A stretch of 64,000 nt of DNA, taken from assembly GCF_018613195.1 (NCBI RefSeq), contig NZ_JAGGQQ010000013.1, positions 1-64,000 of the forward strand, read 5' to 3'. A program made the translations under genes and the position numbers. The stretch's first letter is position 1, and each line of letters opens with the position of its first letter. Under the pieces are notes generated by a model that had not been told where the DNA came from, searched no databases, and saw only the letters and a list, made by a program, of their open reading frames with translations. This DNA is from Bacillus sp. ISL-45 (GTDB lineage: Bacteria > Bacillota > Bacilli > Bacillales > Cytobacillaceae). Positions 7,989-15,331 of this stretch are shown in pieces.

Positions 7989-9196
7989 TGCTTTTCGAAA
8001 CGTTGCGAAGTGATTTCGCTTTAAAATCAAGTTCATATCGTCGGTTTTTATACGGAAGCTTCTTTGTCAGGACAGCCGATTGGATGGAACTTACCATTTT
8101 AAACTGGGTGGTTTATCAATGGACCTCTTCGGCTGTTGCTCTGGGAGCAGTAAATGCCTGCAGGTTGCTGCCTGTCTTTCTCTTTTCTGCGGCTGCTGGT
8201 TCTGCAGCTGACCGGTTCCAGCGCAGGAACTCACTATTTATTCTTTACGGCGCTTTATTCCTGATGACAGTATGGATGTCCTTTAACATCAAAGACCCAT
8301 CTTCATTCGGTATGCTCACTTTTATTATCGTCTTAAAATCTATCCTGATGAGTTTTGAAGTTCCTATTAGAAATGCATACCTGTCAGATATTGTACCAGC
8401 ATCTATGCTCGGAAGTGCCATTACACTTCAAACCACCTGCATAAATGTTGCTAGAATGATTGGACCAGCCTTAGCGGGAGTATTGCTTGCATCCTTTCCT
8501 CCCGCCTTGTTGCTTTTTTATGTATCGCTTGGTACATTGTTTGTTTTGCTTTCTCTATGGACCATTCCTCAGGACGAACAAAATGTTTATAAAGGTAACC
8601 AAACTCATAAATCAATAAGCGAAACCTGGCAATATTTAAAAAAGGAACCAGCCATCCCCTCTATCCTTTTGCTGGCAATTGCACCTATGATCTTTGGGTT
8701 CCCATATACAACTATGCTTCCCCTGCTATCAGAGGAACTTATGGACACAGGATCAGAGGGTTTTGGCTTACTACTCTCCGTTTCGTCTGCCGGTGCAATC
8801 ATTTCGACAGTAGTCTTATCGTGGAGGCAGCCATATACCGGAGGCAAGTGGCTGATTCTCTCATCGCTTGGTTTCGGTGCTAGTTTAATTCTGTTTACAG
8901 CCTTCAGCCAAATCAAGGTCCTTGCTTTTATATTAATCTTCCTAGTGGGATTTTCCAGCCAATATTACCGTACTCTTAGCAGGATTATAGTTCAATTAAA
9001 AGTAGCCGAAGAACACCGTGGCAGGATCCTCAGCTTCGCTTTAATGGACAGAGGGTATATTCCTTTGGGCGCTATACTGATTGGATTCGTTGCCAATATT
9101 TTTGGCGCTTACAGTGCAGGACTTTTTATGGGAATAGGAACCATAGTAATAACACTAATTATTTCACAAAGCAACCGAAGAATGTGGAAGGAGTAA
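7985..9196 (+). CDS. MFS transporter, probable siderophore exporter
   Basis: 403 aa with about twelve transmembrane helices. Family features include the RTADWMELTILNWVVYQWT first helix, the loop AAGSAADRFQRRNSL (MFS motif A, GxxxDRxGRR, about residues 69-83) and a long central loop near residue 200. Similar MFS_3 proteins (EntS, SfaA, SbnD, FslB) export siderophores and sit beside synthetase genes. Start overlap (ATGA) with the second synthetase supports a role in secreting the operon product. No ferric-siderophore uptake genes are present in the window. Confidence 0.88.
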   Translation: MMLFETLRSDFALKSSSYRRFLYGSFFVRTADWMELTILNWVVYQWTSSAVALGAVNACRLLPVFLFSAAAGSAADRFQRRNSLFILYGALFLMTVWMSFNIKDPSSFGMLTFIIVLKSILMSFEVPIRNAYLSDIVPASMLGSAITLQTTCINVARMIGPALAGVLLASFPPALLLFYVSLGTLFVLLSLWTIPQDEQNVYKGNQTHKSISETWQYLKKEPAIPSILLLAIAPMIFGFPYTTMLPLLSEELMDTGSEGFGLLLSVSSAGAIISTVVLSWRQPYTGGKWLILSSLGFGASLILFTAFSQIKVLAFILIFLVGFSSQYYRTLSRIIVQLKVAEEHRGRILSFALMDRGYIPLGAILIGFVANIFGAYSAGLFMGIGTIVITLIISQSNRRMWKE

Positions 9197-9199
9197 ACT

Positions 9200-10393
9200 A
9201 TGAATCTTGAAAGACTCAAAGAACATTTGGGCTGTATGGTTAAAAAAATTGATAACAAGCCAATCTGTTCCTACATATATGATTTACACAGTTTAAAAAA
9301 ACATGCCCAAAGGATTGTGGACTCTCTTCCAGACTTTTGTTCCGTTTTTTACGCCGTCAAGGCGAATCCCGATGAAAGACTGATATCGGTATTGACGAAC
9401 ATAGTCGATGGTTTTGAAACTGCATCGGAGGGGGAGGTTAATAAAATCAAGAGACTATCAACCCTCCCAATCATTTTCGGAGGACCAGTTAAAAAAGACC
9501 AGGAAATTTCCTATTTAGCCGATGGAACTCTTCGAATGATGAATATCGAAAGTGAACATGATATGCACCGGATCAACCAGTTTGGCAGAGAAGCAGATAA
9601 AATACTGCCTGTTTTACTGCGTGTTAATTTGAAATATAACGTTAGCAGCAGTTCTCATAAAATGGCAGGTGTCCCGACACAGTTTGGGATTGAAGAGAAA
9701 AGGATTCCTAAGATTCTGGGCCAGCTAGATCTTTTTCCATATTTAGATGTGAAAGGCTTCCATTTCCATGCAATGAGTAACAATCTTCTTGCTGATGAGC
9801 ACCTTACTTTTGTTAAGATGTGCCTGGAAAATACTTTGAAATGGAAAAGATCATTTTCATTAGAATTGGAAACGGTAAATATTGGAGGCGGGATTGGTAT
9901 CAATTATGATACGCCTTCAGAACCATTCGATTGGGATGTATTTAGTGAGGGAATTCATCAAATGAGAGAATCATTTCATGAAAATAAACTAAGGTTAATA
10001 ATCGAACTCGGCCGTTATATGACTGCACATTGCGGGTTTTATGTGACAGAAGTAATGGATATAAAAAAGAATTACGGGGAATGGTTTGCTCTCGTTAGAG
10101 GCGGTACCCATCATTTGAGACTTCCCGCAGCATGGAAAATGAGCCATCCATTTTCAGTGTACCAAGTAGAGCATTGGAGGTATAAACCACTCCCAAGACC
10201 TAAAGTTAAAAACGAATTGATCACCATTGCCGGTGAGCTTTGTACCCCAAACGATCTTCTCGTCAGGAAAGAATTCCTTAAAGACCTTAAAGCAGGAGAC
10301 CTTGTCATTTTCCATTTAGTCGGAGCTTATGGTTGGACCATCTCTCACCATGATTTTCTGTCGCATCCACGCCCGGAGTTTCAGTATCTTTAA
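9200..10393 (+). CDS. PLP-dependent decarboxylase, SbnH/FslC-like (siderophore biosynthesis)
   Basis: 397-aa fold-type III PLP enzyme related to diaminopimelate/ornithine decarboxylases. FYAVKANPDE (Lys54 should bind PLP), HFHAMSNN, the glycine-rich phosphate loop GGGIGINYD, ELGRYM and the active-site GELCTPNDLL are all present. The C-terminus SHHDFLSHPRPEF closely resembles what I remember of staphyloferrin B SbnH, which decarboxylates a citryl-diaminopropionate intermediate. By analogy it decarboxylates an amino acid, or its citryl conjugate, to supply the diamine backbone. It starts 3 nt after the MFS gene with its own GGAG site and is the last gene before the terminator. The substrate is inferred, not shown. 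Confidence 0.88.
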   Translation: MNLERLKEHLGCMVKKIDNKPICSYIYDLHSLKKHAQRIVDSLPDFCSVFYAVKANPDERLISVLTNIVDGFETASEGEVNKIKRLSTLPIIFGGPVKKDQEISYLADGTLRMMNIESEHDMHRINQFGREADKILPVLLRVNLKYNVSSSSHKMAGVPTQFGIEEKRIPKILGQLDLFPYLDVKGFHFHAMSNNLLADEHLTFVKMCLENTLKWKRSFSLELETVNIGGGIGINYDTPSEPFDWDVFSEGIHQMRESFHENKLRLIIELGRYMTAHCGFYVTEVMDIKKNYGEWFALVRGGTHHLRLPAAWKMSHPFSVYQVEHWRYKPLPRPKVKNELITIAGELCTPNDLLVRKEFLKDLKAGDLVIFHLVGAYGWTISHHDFLSHPRPEFQYL

Positions 10394-10457
10394 TAAACGG
10401 ACTTGCAGCATGATTAAAAGGATTACTCTTCGCTTTCTCAGTCCAAAAGATGCAATG

Positions 10458-10486
10458 CCAGTAGGACTTTTTCTACTGGTTTTTTT
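10458..10486 (+). terminator. terminator of the siderophore operon
   Basis: CCAGTAG-GACTTTTT-CTACTGG followed by seven T. The rest of the gap to 10715 contains no recognisable gene. Confidence 0.9.
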
Positions 10487-10715
10487 ACTCTCCTAGTAAA
10501 AAAGTTGATTCTAGCTGTACTTCTCTCCATCGGCATTTGGATTCCTTGTTTGTTAATGATGCATTTTTCTTAATAAAGTAAGGAAAAATACTCATTGAGT
10601 CCTTCAGTCTTTTTAAGGCGAATTAAATCATTGCAAGTTTTGTCTAATTAGTCAAAGAACTTTAGGTTACAAGGATATAAGTATTTGCTTATATAGGAAT
10701 TGAGGTGACAATTAA

Positions 10716-11483
10716 ATGCCATTGCTAAATATGAGTAGTGCCAGCCTGTACTATACAGTAAAAGGAAGCGGAACTCCGATTGTTTTTATCCATCCTCCAG
10801 TATTGACTTCAGTCAACTTTCAATATCAATTAGAAGAACTCTCGAAAAATTTTCAGATAATTACCTTTGACATTAGAGGACACGGAAAAAGCCCTTACTC
10901 CCCAGAACCCATAACCTATCAACTGATTATCAAGGATATCATTTCACTATTGGACCACCTTAATATAAACAAAGCGTTTATATGCGGATATTCGACGGGC
11001 GGTTCTATTGTTTTAGAATTCATGCTGACGTTTCCTGAGAGAGCTTTGGGGGGAATTTCGATTGGGGCAATGCCCGATGTAAATGATGATTACTTGAGAA
11101 GGAAGATATCCTTAGCAATCAAGCTTTCAAGCAAAGGGGCTATAAACTTGTTAGCCTGGTCTATTTCATGGAGTAATTCAAATAATATAAAGCTGTTTAA
11201 ATATATGTTTTCGGAAGCTAAAAAAGGGGATTACCGCAATATTGAGCAATATTATCGGTTTAGTCTAAAATACAATTGTGTCAATCAACTACATAAGATA
11301 ACTTTGCCTATCTTATTGGTTTATGGCAAGAAGGATAAGCCTTTTCACTCTTATGCAAGGCAATTGCATGAAAAATTGCCTCAAAATGAATTGCATTTTA
11401 TCGAGAATATTGACCACCGGATCCCGACTAAGGCTGCAAAAGAACTTAACCAGCTAATTTCTCAATTTGTAAACACAAAATGA
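10716..11483 (+). CDS. alpha/beta hydrolase
   Basis: 255-aa alpha/beta-hydrolase fold enzyme. The oxyanion region reads GTPIVFIHPPV, the conserved FDIRGHGKSPYS strand-turn follows, and the nucleophile elbow is CGYSTGGS (Ser at about residue 92, GxSxG). The acid should lie near YGKKDKPFH and the catalytic His is in IDHRIP near residue 227. It starts after a GAGGTGA ribosome binding site and stands alone behind the siderophore terminator. The family includes esterases, lactonases and dehalogenases; the substrate is unknown. Involvement in siderophore hydrolysis is possible from position only, and there is no Fur site here. Confidence 0.85.
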   Translation: MPLLNMSSASLYYTVKGSGTPIVFIHPPVLTSVNFQYQLEELSKNFQIITFDIRGHGKSPYSPEPITYQLIIKDIISLLDHLNINKAFICGYSTGGSIVLEFMLTFPERALGGISIGAMPDVNDDYLRRKISLAIKLSSKGAINLLAWSISWSNSNNIKLFKYMFSEAKKGDYRNIEQYYRFSLKYNCVNQLHKITLPILLVYGKKDKPFHSYARQLHEKLPQNELHFIENIDHRIPTKAAKELNQLISQFVNTK

Positions 11484-11510
11484 CAGGTATCCAAGGGTAT
11501 CTGTCACCCT
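11482..11510 (+). terminator. probable terminator after the hydrolase gene
   Basis: GACAGGTATCC-AA-GGGTATCTGTC forms an 11-bp stem with two wobble pairs, followed by a weak T-rich stretch (ACCCTTCTTT). It overlaps the stop codon. Confidence 0.6.
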
Positions 11511-11651
11511 TCTTTAGTGTTCGCTTTCTTTATGGGCACTTTGAGTATAACAGGAACATTTCATAGTATCCCTACTCGAGTTGATTCGGAGGTTAAAGTC
11601 CCATACTCTCCACTATCTAAAAAAAGCTAAAATCAAATTTTAAGTCATTCA

Positions 11652-12347
11652 TCAACTCTGAAGTTCGTTTACCGTAATGAATCTATACCCTTCTGTACTC
11701 AATGTCTCCAAGATTCCATCTAGTGTCTTAAGCTCTTCGCCTGTCTGATCGTACATCGGATGCAGTAAAATAATGGAGCCCGGTTCTATATTGTTCTTGA
11801 TGTAATTTATTTTGTCAGATGAATTGGCGTAATAGGAATCGGGTTCCAAATTCCAGGTGATCGTGTCGATATTTTGCTGGTCCAGGTAATAAGGGAGGGC
11901 GAGCAGTTTTTTACCATTAGGCGGCCGGAAGTCAATTTCACCGTTAAAGCCGGCTTTTACTATCAGTTTATTGGTTTTCTCGATTTCCTCTTCGATAAAG
12001 GAAGGGGATTTGAACACCATCCGGTTGTGGGAGTATGTGTGATTCCCGATTTGATGTCCTGCCCTGGCAATCATTTCTGCCGCTTCTGGATTTTTTTCGA
12101 TTTCATTGCCAATCAGGAAGAATGTTGCCTTAGCATCGTACTTCTCTAGTATTGGCAAAATGTCTGCCACTTGTTGTGTCGGGCCATCATCAAAGGTTAA
12201 AGCGACTACTTTTTCGTCGGTAGTAACATGGGCTGTCAGTCCGCCGAACAATTGAAAAGTCCTCGAATTCATCAATGTATAAGCCCCTAGCAAAAGAAGG
12301 ATGATTACTATAGTTATAGTTCCAAAATAGATGATTCTTTTTTTCAT
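11652..12347 (-). CDS. polysaccharide deacetylase (CE4), membrane-anchored
   Basis: 231 aa. A short basic start and a hydrophobic segment (about residues 6-24) should act as an uncleaved signal anchor, placing the domain outside the cell. The NodB/CE4 domain shows ALTFDDGPT (motif 1, about 48-56), GHQIGNHTYSH (motif 2, with the H-x-x-x-H metal site), and DFRPPNGKK (motif 3). Such enzymes remove acetyl groups from peptidoglycan or other N-acetylated glycans. ITWNLEPDSY and IILLHPMYD match the later motifs. The target glycan cannot be told; Bacilli carry several paralogues. Confidence 0.88.
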   Translation of the reverse strand: MKKRIIYFGTITIVIILLLLGAYTLMNSRTFQLFGGLTAHVTTDEKVVALTFDDGPTQQVADILPILEKYDAKATFFLIGNEIEKNPEAAEMIARAGHQIGNHTYSHNRMVFKSPSFIEEEIEKTNKLIVKAGFNGEIDFRPPNGKKLLALPYYLDQQNIDTITWNLEPDSYYANSSDKINYIKNNIEPGSIILLHPMYDQTGEELKTLDGILETLSTEGYRFITVNELQS

Positions 12348-12408
12348 AAGTTACCTCTTAATCAACTGATTTTTTCGCCATTCTGTTGTATATTTCCCTG
12401 CTTTATAT

Positions 12409-12801
12409 TCAAAGCTTCTCCTTAAACAATCCGATCCGCTTTATTTCTTCAAGATGAATCGCAGACAGGCCCTCAAGGATTTCCATTCCTTTATGTGTCA
12501 CATCTACAAAGACACTCCGCCCATCTTCCGGGTTTTTCCTGCGTGAGACCAGTCCTGACTTTTCACAGCGGTCAATCAGGCCAACGCATGAATGATGGGT
12601 GATTTGCATTCGTTCTGCCAGCTCGCTCGGTGTAGCATAATCTCTTTCCGGGTACCCTTTTATGGCTAGCATCAATTGATGCTGCTGGGCTGTGATCCCC
12701 ATATTTTCTGCTGCTGTTTCACTGAATTTCTGAAACTTTCTCAATTGGTATCGAAACTCAGCAAGGTACTCATATACGTCTTTACTAAGCAAAAATTCCA
12801 C
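12409..12801 (-). CDS. MarR family transcriptional regulator
   Basis: 130-aa winged-helix regulator. The recognition region reads ATPSELAERMQITHHSCVGL (about residues 56-75), followed by IDRCEKSGLVSRRKNPEDGR, the conserved wing with D-x-R of the MarR family. Flanking helices would form the dimer interface. MarR proteins usually repress their own and a neighbouring promoter until a ligand releases them. Two 17-bp palindromes lie between this gene and the divergent 35-aa membrane protein gene, so autoregulation and control of that gene are likely. The ligand is unknown. Confidence 0.9.
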   Translation of the reverse strand: MEFLLSKDVYEYLAEFRYQLRKFQKFSETAAENMGITAQQHQLMLAIKGYPERDYATPSELAERMQITHHSCVGLIDRCEKSGLVSRRKNPEDGRSVFVDVTHKGMEILEGLSAIHLEEIKRIGLFKEKL

Positions 12802-12822
12802 CTTACTTTCTTATTGATAAAT

Positions 12823-12870
12823 ATATCTTAACACGATATAATTAAAATACAAAATATCGTAATACGATAT
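12823..12870. promoter_or_regulatory. pair of palindromic operators, probable MarR sites
   Basis: ATATCGTAATACGATAT (12854-12870) is a perfect 8-1-8 palindrome. ATATCTTAACACGATAT (12823-12839) is the same site with two changes. The centres are 31 bp apart, about three helical turns, so two dimers would sit on the same face. They lie in the divergent promoter region between the MarR gene and the 35-aa gene. Confidence 0.8.
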
Positions 12871-12897
12871 TTATATTTAAATAAAGGGGTGCTTTTT

Positions 12898-13005
12898 ATG
12901 GATTTTTTTCATTATCTATCTCCACACTCTATTTCCGGAGTCATTATTTTTCTAGCCGGCAGTTTATTAACCATTTATTTGAACATTAAAGTTTATAAGC
13001 TTTAA
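12898..13005 (+). CDS. 35-aa single-span membrane microprotein
   Basis: ATG preceded by AAAGGGGTG at a good distance. The product starts MDFFHYLSPHSISG, has one hydrophobic helix (about residues 14-30, VIIFLAGSLLTIYL) and ends in the basic tail NIKVYKL. It is divergent from the MarR gene with the operators between them, so it is the obvious regulated target. Its stop overlaps the 3' end of the convergent Dph6-like gene by 4 nt. I do not recognise the family. Small membrane proteins like this often modulate a transporter or sensor, but that is conjecture here. Confidence 0.7.
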   Translation: MDFFHYLSPHSISGVIIFLAGSLLTIYLNIKVYKL

Positions 13006-13682
13006 TACGGGATTAAATCTATATACAGGAATCGATCTTTTTTAGTAAAATAATCCTTTGTCACTTTTTCCTCGCCTAATCTATAGTTGATAGGGAATGC
13101 AAAGTTAGGTCCATCGAACACAAATGAATGGAATTCTCCATTCTCTCCGCAAATATCATGGTCTTTCGGATAATCCTTGATAAACTCCCTGTCATATACT
13201 TTGCCTGCATAGGATGGGGCCAGCGCTTCTAAATCAACACATGTAAGGACCGTTTTGAATCCAAAATCGATAAACTCCCGGCTTACTTCCTCCACTGGTA
13301 AACCCCAGAGCGGAAAAACAGGGGATAATCCCGATGCTGCAAACAATTTCTCCCGATATTCCCGAACATCCTGAAGATGTATGTCGCCAAAAGAGATATG
13401 GGTAACTCCGTCTTCTGTCATGCCAGCTATAGCTTTTCCCATTATTTGCTGATACTTTTCATCCGGACAGTCCTGCGGAAGCCAAACCTCTCGTAATGGA
13501 ATTCCCAATGACTCAGATTGGAGCTTCAACAGCTCATAGCGAACTCCATGAATCGATACCCGATCGAATCCTTCTGTCAGCGTCACGAGCAATGAATCAA
13601 CCTCAAAATCAGGGTTGTTTTGTATTTTGTAGAGTGCCAGCGTAGAGTCCTTGCCGCCACTGAATGAGATTGCAATTTTCAT
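13002..13682 (-). CDS. Dph6-like PP-loop ATPase (diphthine-ammonia ligase family)
   Basis: 226 aa from the start at 13682, chosen because TAGGAGGACC precedes it and the family begins MKIAISFSGGKDSTLAL. The SGGKDS PP-loop binds ATP and adenylates a substrate. Later motifs (HISFGDIHLQDVREYREKL, FPLWGLP, and GENGEFHSFVFDGP near the C-terminus) match the bacterial branch of the ATP-binding domain found in Dph6. Bacteria lack diphthamide, so the true substrate in this branch is not known. It is convergent with the 35-aa gene. Confidence 0.85.
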   Translation of the reverse strand: MKIAISFSGGKDSTLALYKIQNNPDFEVDSLLVTLTEGFDRVSIHGVRYELLKLQSESLGIPLREVWLPQDCPDEKYQQIMGKAIAGMTEDGVTHISFGDIHLQDVREYREKLFAASGLSPVFPLWGLPVEEVSREFIDFGFKTVLTCVDLEALAPSYAGKVYDREFIKDYPKDHDICGENGEFHSFVFDGPNFAFPINYRLGEEKVTKDYFTKKDRFLYIDLIPY

Positions 13683-13825
13683 TTTGGTCCTCCTATACTC
13701 TGATTCGCCTTTTTCCGCTGATTGTAAATGCACCAATTACCGCTTTTAATAAAACACCTTCAACTTATTATACCTGATTACGCAGCTTGTGACATGTTGG
13801 CCAAATGGTTACAGAGTTCAACTTC

Positions 13826-14383
13826 CTACTCATATAATGAAGGATCCACTACTGCCGTATAGACTAAGTAAACCACCATACAGATGGCCATTGTGATGAA
13901 TCCCCATCCGAGAATGATTTGATCAACTACTAAATAATTATTGCATAGCTGATCGTTTGCTTGAATATATAAGCAGCCCATACCCAGAAAAGCCAATGTA
14001 AAAAATCCAATGGTATAATTTTTCCGGTTCTTGCTGAGTTTTTTCCAGGAATCTCTTAGAGGCACTCCCGCGAGGAATGGCAAACTGATAAACTTGAAAA
14101 ATTCTATACTATTTACAGTCAAGGCTTCATCCATGGTGCGCGGCAGCATCCAATAACCCATTATGATGATAAAAAGAAAGATTCCAGGGATGCCATCTTG
14201 ATTATATTTTGAAAAGAAATGAGGAAAGCGCTGCTGGAAAAAAAGCCCCATGAAAAAGCCGGCGATTACCAGCATCGGCATTTGCATATGCATGTGAATG
14301 ATCATGACGGATTCCATTAAGTTTGCAACTGGAGGAAGCATTAAACCGATTAAAAGGACAAGCCCGATTAGAAACTGATTCAT
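13826..14383 (-). CDS. membrane protein of the ba3 oxidase operon
   Basis: 185 aa with about five hydrophobic segments (roughly residues 5-20, 34-52, 65-82, 122-138 and 152-175). The loop HMHMQMPM near residue 30 is rich in His and Met, a composition often seen in copper-handling membrane proteins. It begins 2 nt downstream of the SCO gene on the same strand and closes the oxidase gene set. I know no firm family name. A role in assembly or copper insertion is suggested by context and by the His/Met run, not proven. Confidence 0.7.
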   Translation of the reverse strand: MNQFLIGLVLLIGLMLPPVANLMESVMIIHMHMQMPMLVIAGFFMGLFFQQRFPHFFSKYNQDGIPGIFLFIIIMGYWMLPRTMDEALTVNSIEFFKFISLPFLAGVPLRDSWKKLSKNRKNYTIGFFTLAFLGMGCLYIQANDQLCNNYLVVDQIILGWGFITMAICMVVYLVYTAVVDPSLYE

Positions 14384-14385
14384 CG

Positions 14386-15063
14386 TTATTTCCCCCTGTC
14401 TGCTTTTAGAGTCTCTAACAACTTATCTGCTGCCTCATTTACCTTTGTAAAATCCATTACATCCACTAGTGCGCCTTGCCGGTCAACTAAATAAAACGCT
14501 GAATTATGAGCGAAGTTCCCATATCCATCTGGAATCACAATGACGCCAAACTTCTCCAGCAAGGTATCTAACTGATCCTGATCCGGTATCCTGGCCATTC
14601 TCCATGTCTCCCCATTACTTCCGAATAAATCCTTATACTTGTTTAAGGTAGCGGGATCATCTTTGCCCGGTTCAAAGCTTATGCTTAAAAAAACAATATC
14701 CTTGCCTATATATTCACTCGGAAGCAGATCATACACCTGCGACATATTTTCTTCTAATTTAATGCATATCGTAGTGCAGCCTGTATAAATAAAAGTGATA
14801 AAAACATACTTACCTTCAAATTCAGATATAGAATAGGTCCGACCCTCACTATCCTCAAAGGTTACTTGTGGAAACTGGGGCTGTTCCTCAACCAGCTTTG
14901 ACACTCTTGCTGTCTCAGCTGTATAAGCAGTGAATCCGTCTGTTCCTGTATAAAATAAAAGCAGTCCAAACACCAGAACAACTATACAAGATACGGTCGT
15001 TTGCCGATTTTTGATCAAATTGATCACTTCCCATTTTTTCTTTGGTAAAAATCTCGATTTCAC
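14386..15063 (-). CDS. SCO1/SenC/PrrC-type copper chaperone
   Basis: 225 aa with an N-terminal membrane anchor (about residues 24-40) and an exported thioredoxin-like domain. The copper motif is GCTTIC (Cys96 and Cys100, C-x-x-x-C), and the third ligand should be the His in NFAHNSAF (about residue 185). SCO proteins deliver copper to, or reduce, the CuA site of cytochrome oxidase subunit II. That fits its place downstream of a ba3-type oxidase whose subunit II has a full CuA motif. A 265-bp gap with an inserted repeat separates it from subunit I. Confidence 0.92.
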   Translation of the reverse strand: MKSRFLPKKKWEVINLIKNRQTTVSCIVVLVFGLLLFYTGTDGFTAYTAETARVSKLVEEQPQFPQVTFEDSEGRTYSISEFEGKYVFITFIYTGCTTICIKLEENMSQVYDLLPSEYIGKDIVFLSISFEPGKDDPATLNKYKDLFGSNGETWRMARIPDQDQLDTLLEKFGVIVIPDGYGNFAHNSAFYLVDRQGALVDVMDFTKVNEAADKLLETLKADRGK

Positions 15064-15147
15064 ATATCGTGCTGATTTGAAAGAGATAGCCCTGAAACAG
15101 GAGCTATCTCTTCGATTACTTTAAAAAAGGTTTTTGCATGGAGATTG

Positions 15148-15331
15148 GTGTCCAGCTCCAGCGCCTAGCCAGTTTTCATCCTCGAATTTGCTCCTCGAGT
15201 ATCTTGCGAGAAGCGGCAGCTTTGAGCAGCTCGAGTCGTTTCGGTCCTGCCAATGAAGTCAAAGAACGACTTCAATGGCAGGCCCTCCAACGCTTGTCGG
15301 GGCTGACCAAGGCGCTTGCGCTTTTTTTTTA
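15148..15331. repeat. palindromic intergenic repeat element
   Basis: The unit begins GTCCAGCTCCAGCGCCTAG and ends AAGGCGCTTGCGCTTTTTT; its outer ends pair (AGCGCCT/AGGCGCT). An inner hairpin CCTGCCAATGAAGTC...GACTTCAATGGCAGG (one mismatch) and a CTCGAG-rich part lie between. I recall this core from many dispersed copies in Bacillus intergenic regions, which I cannot check here. The element abuts the stop codon of the oxidase subunit I gene exactly and separates it from the SCO gene. Confidence 0.6.
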
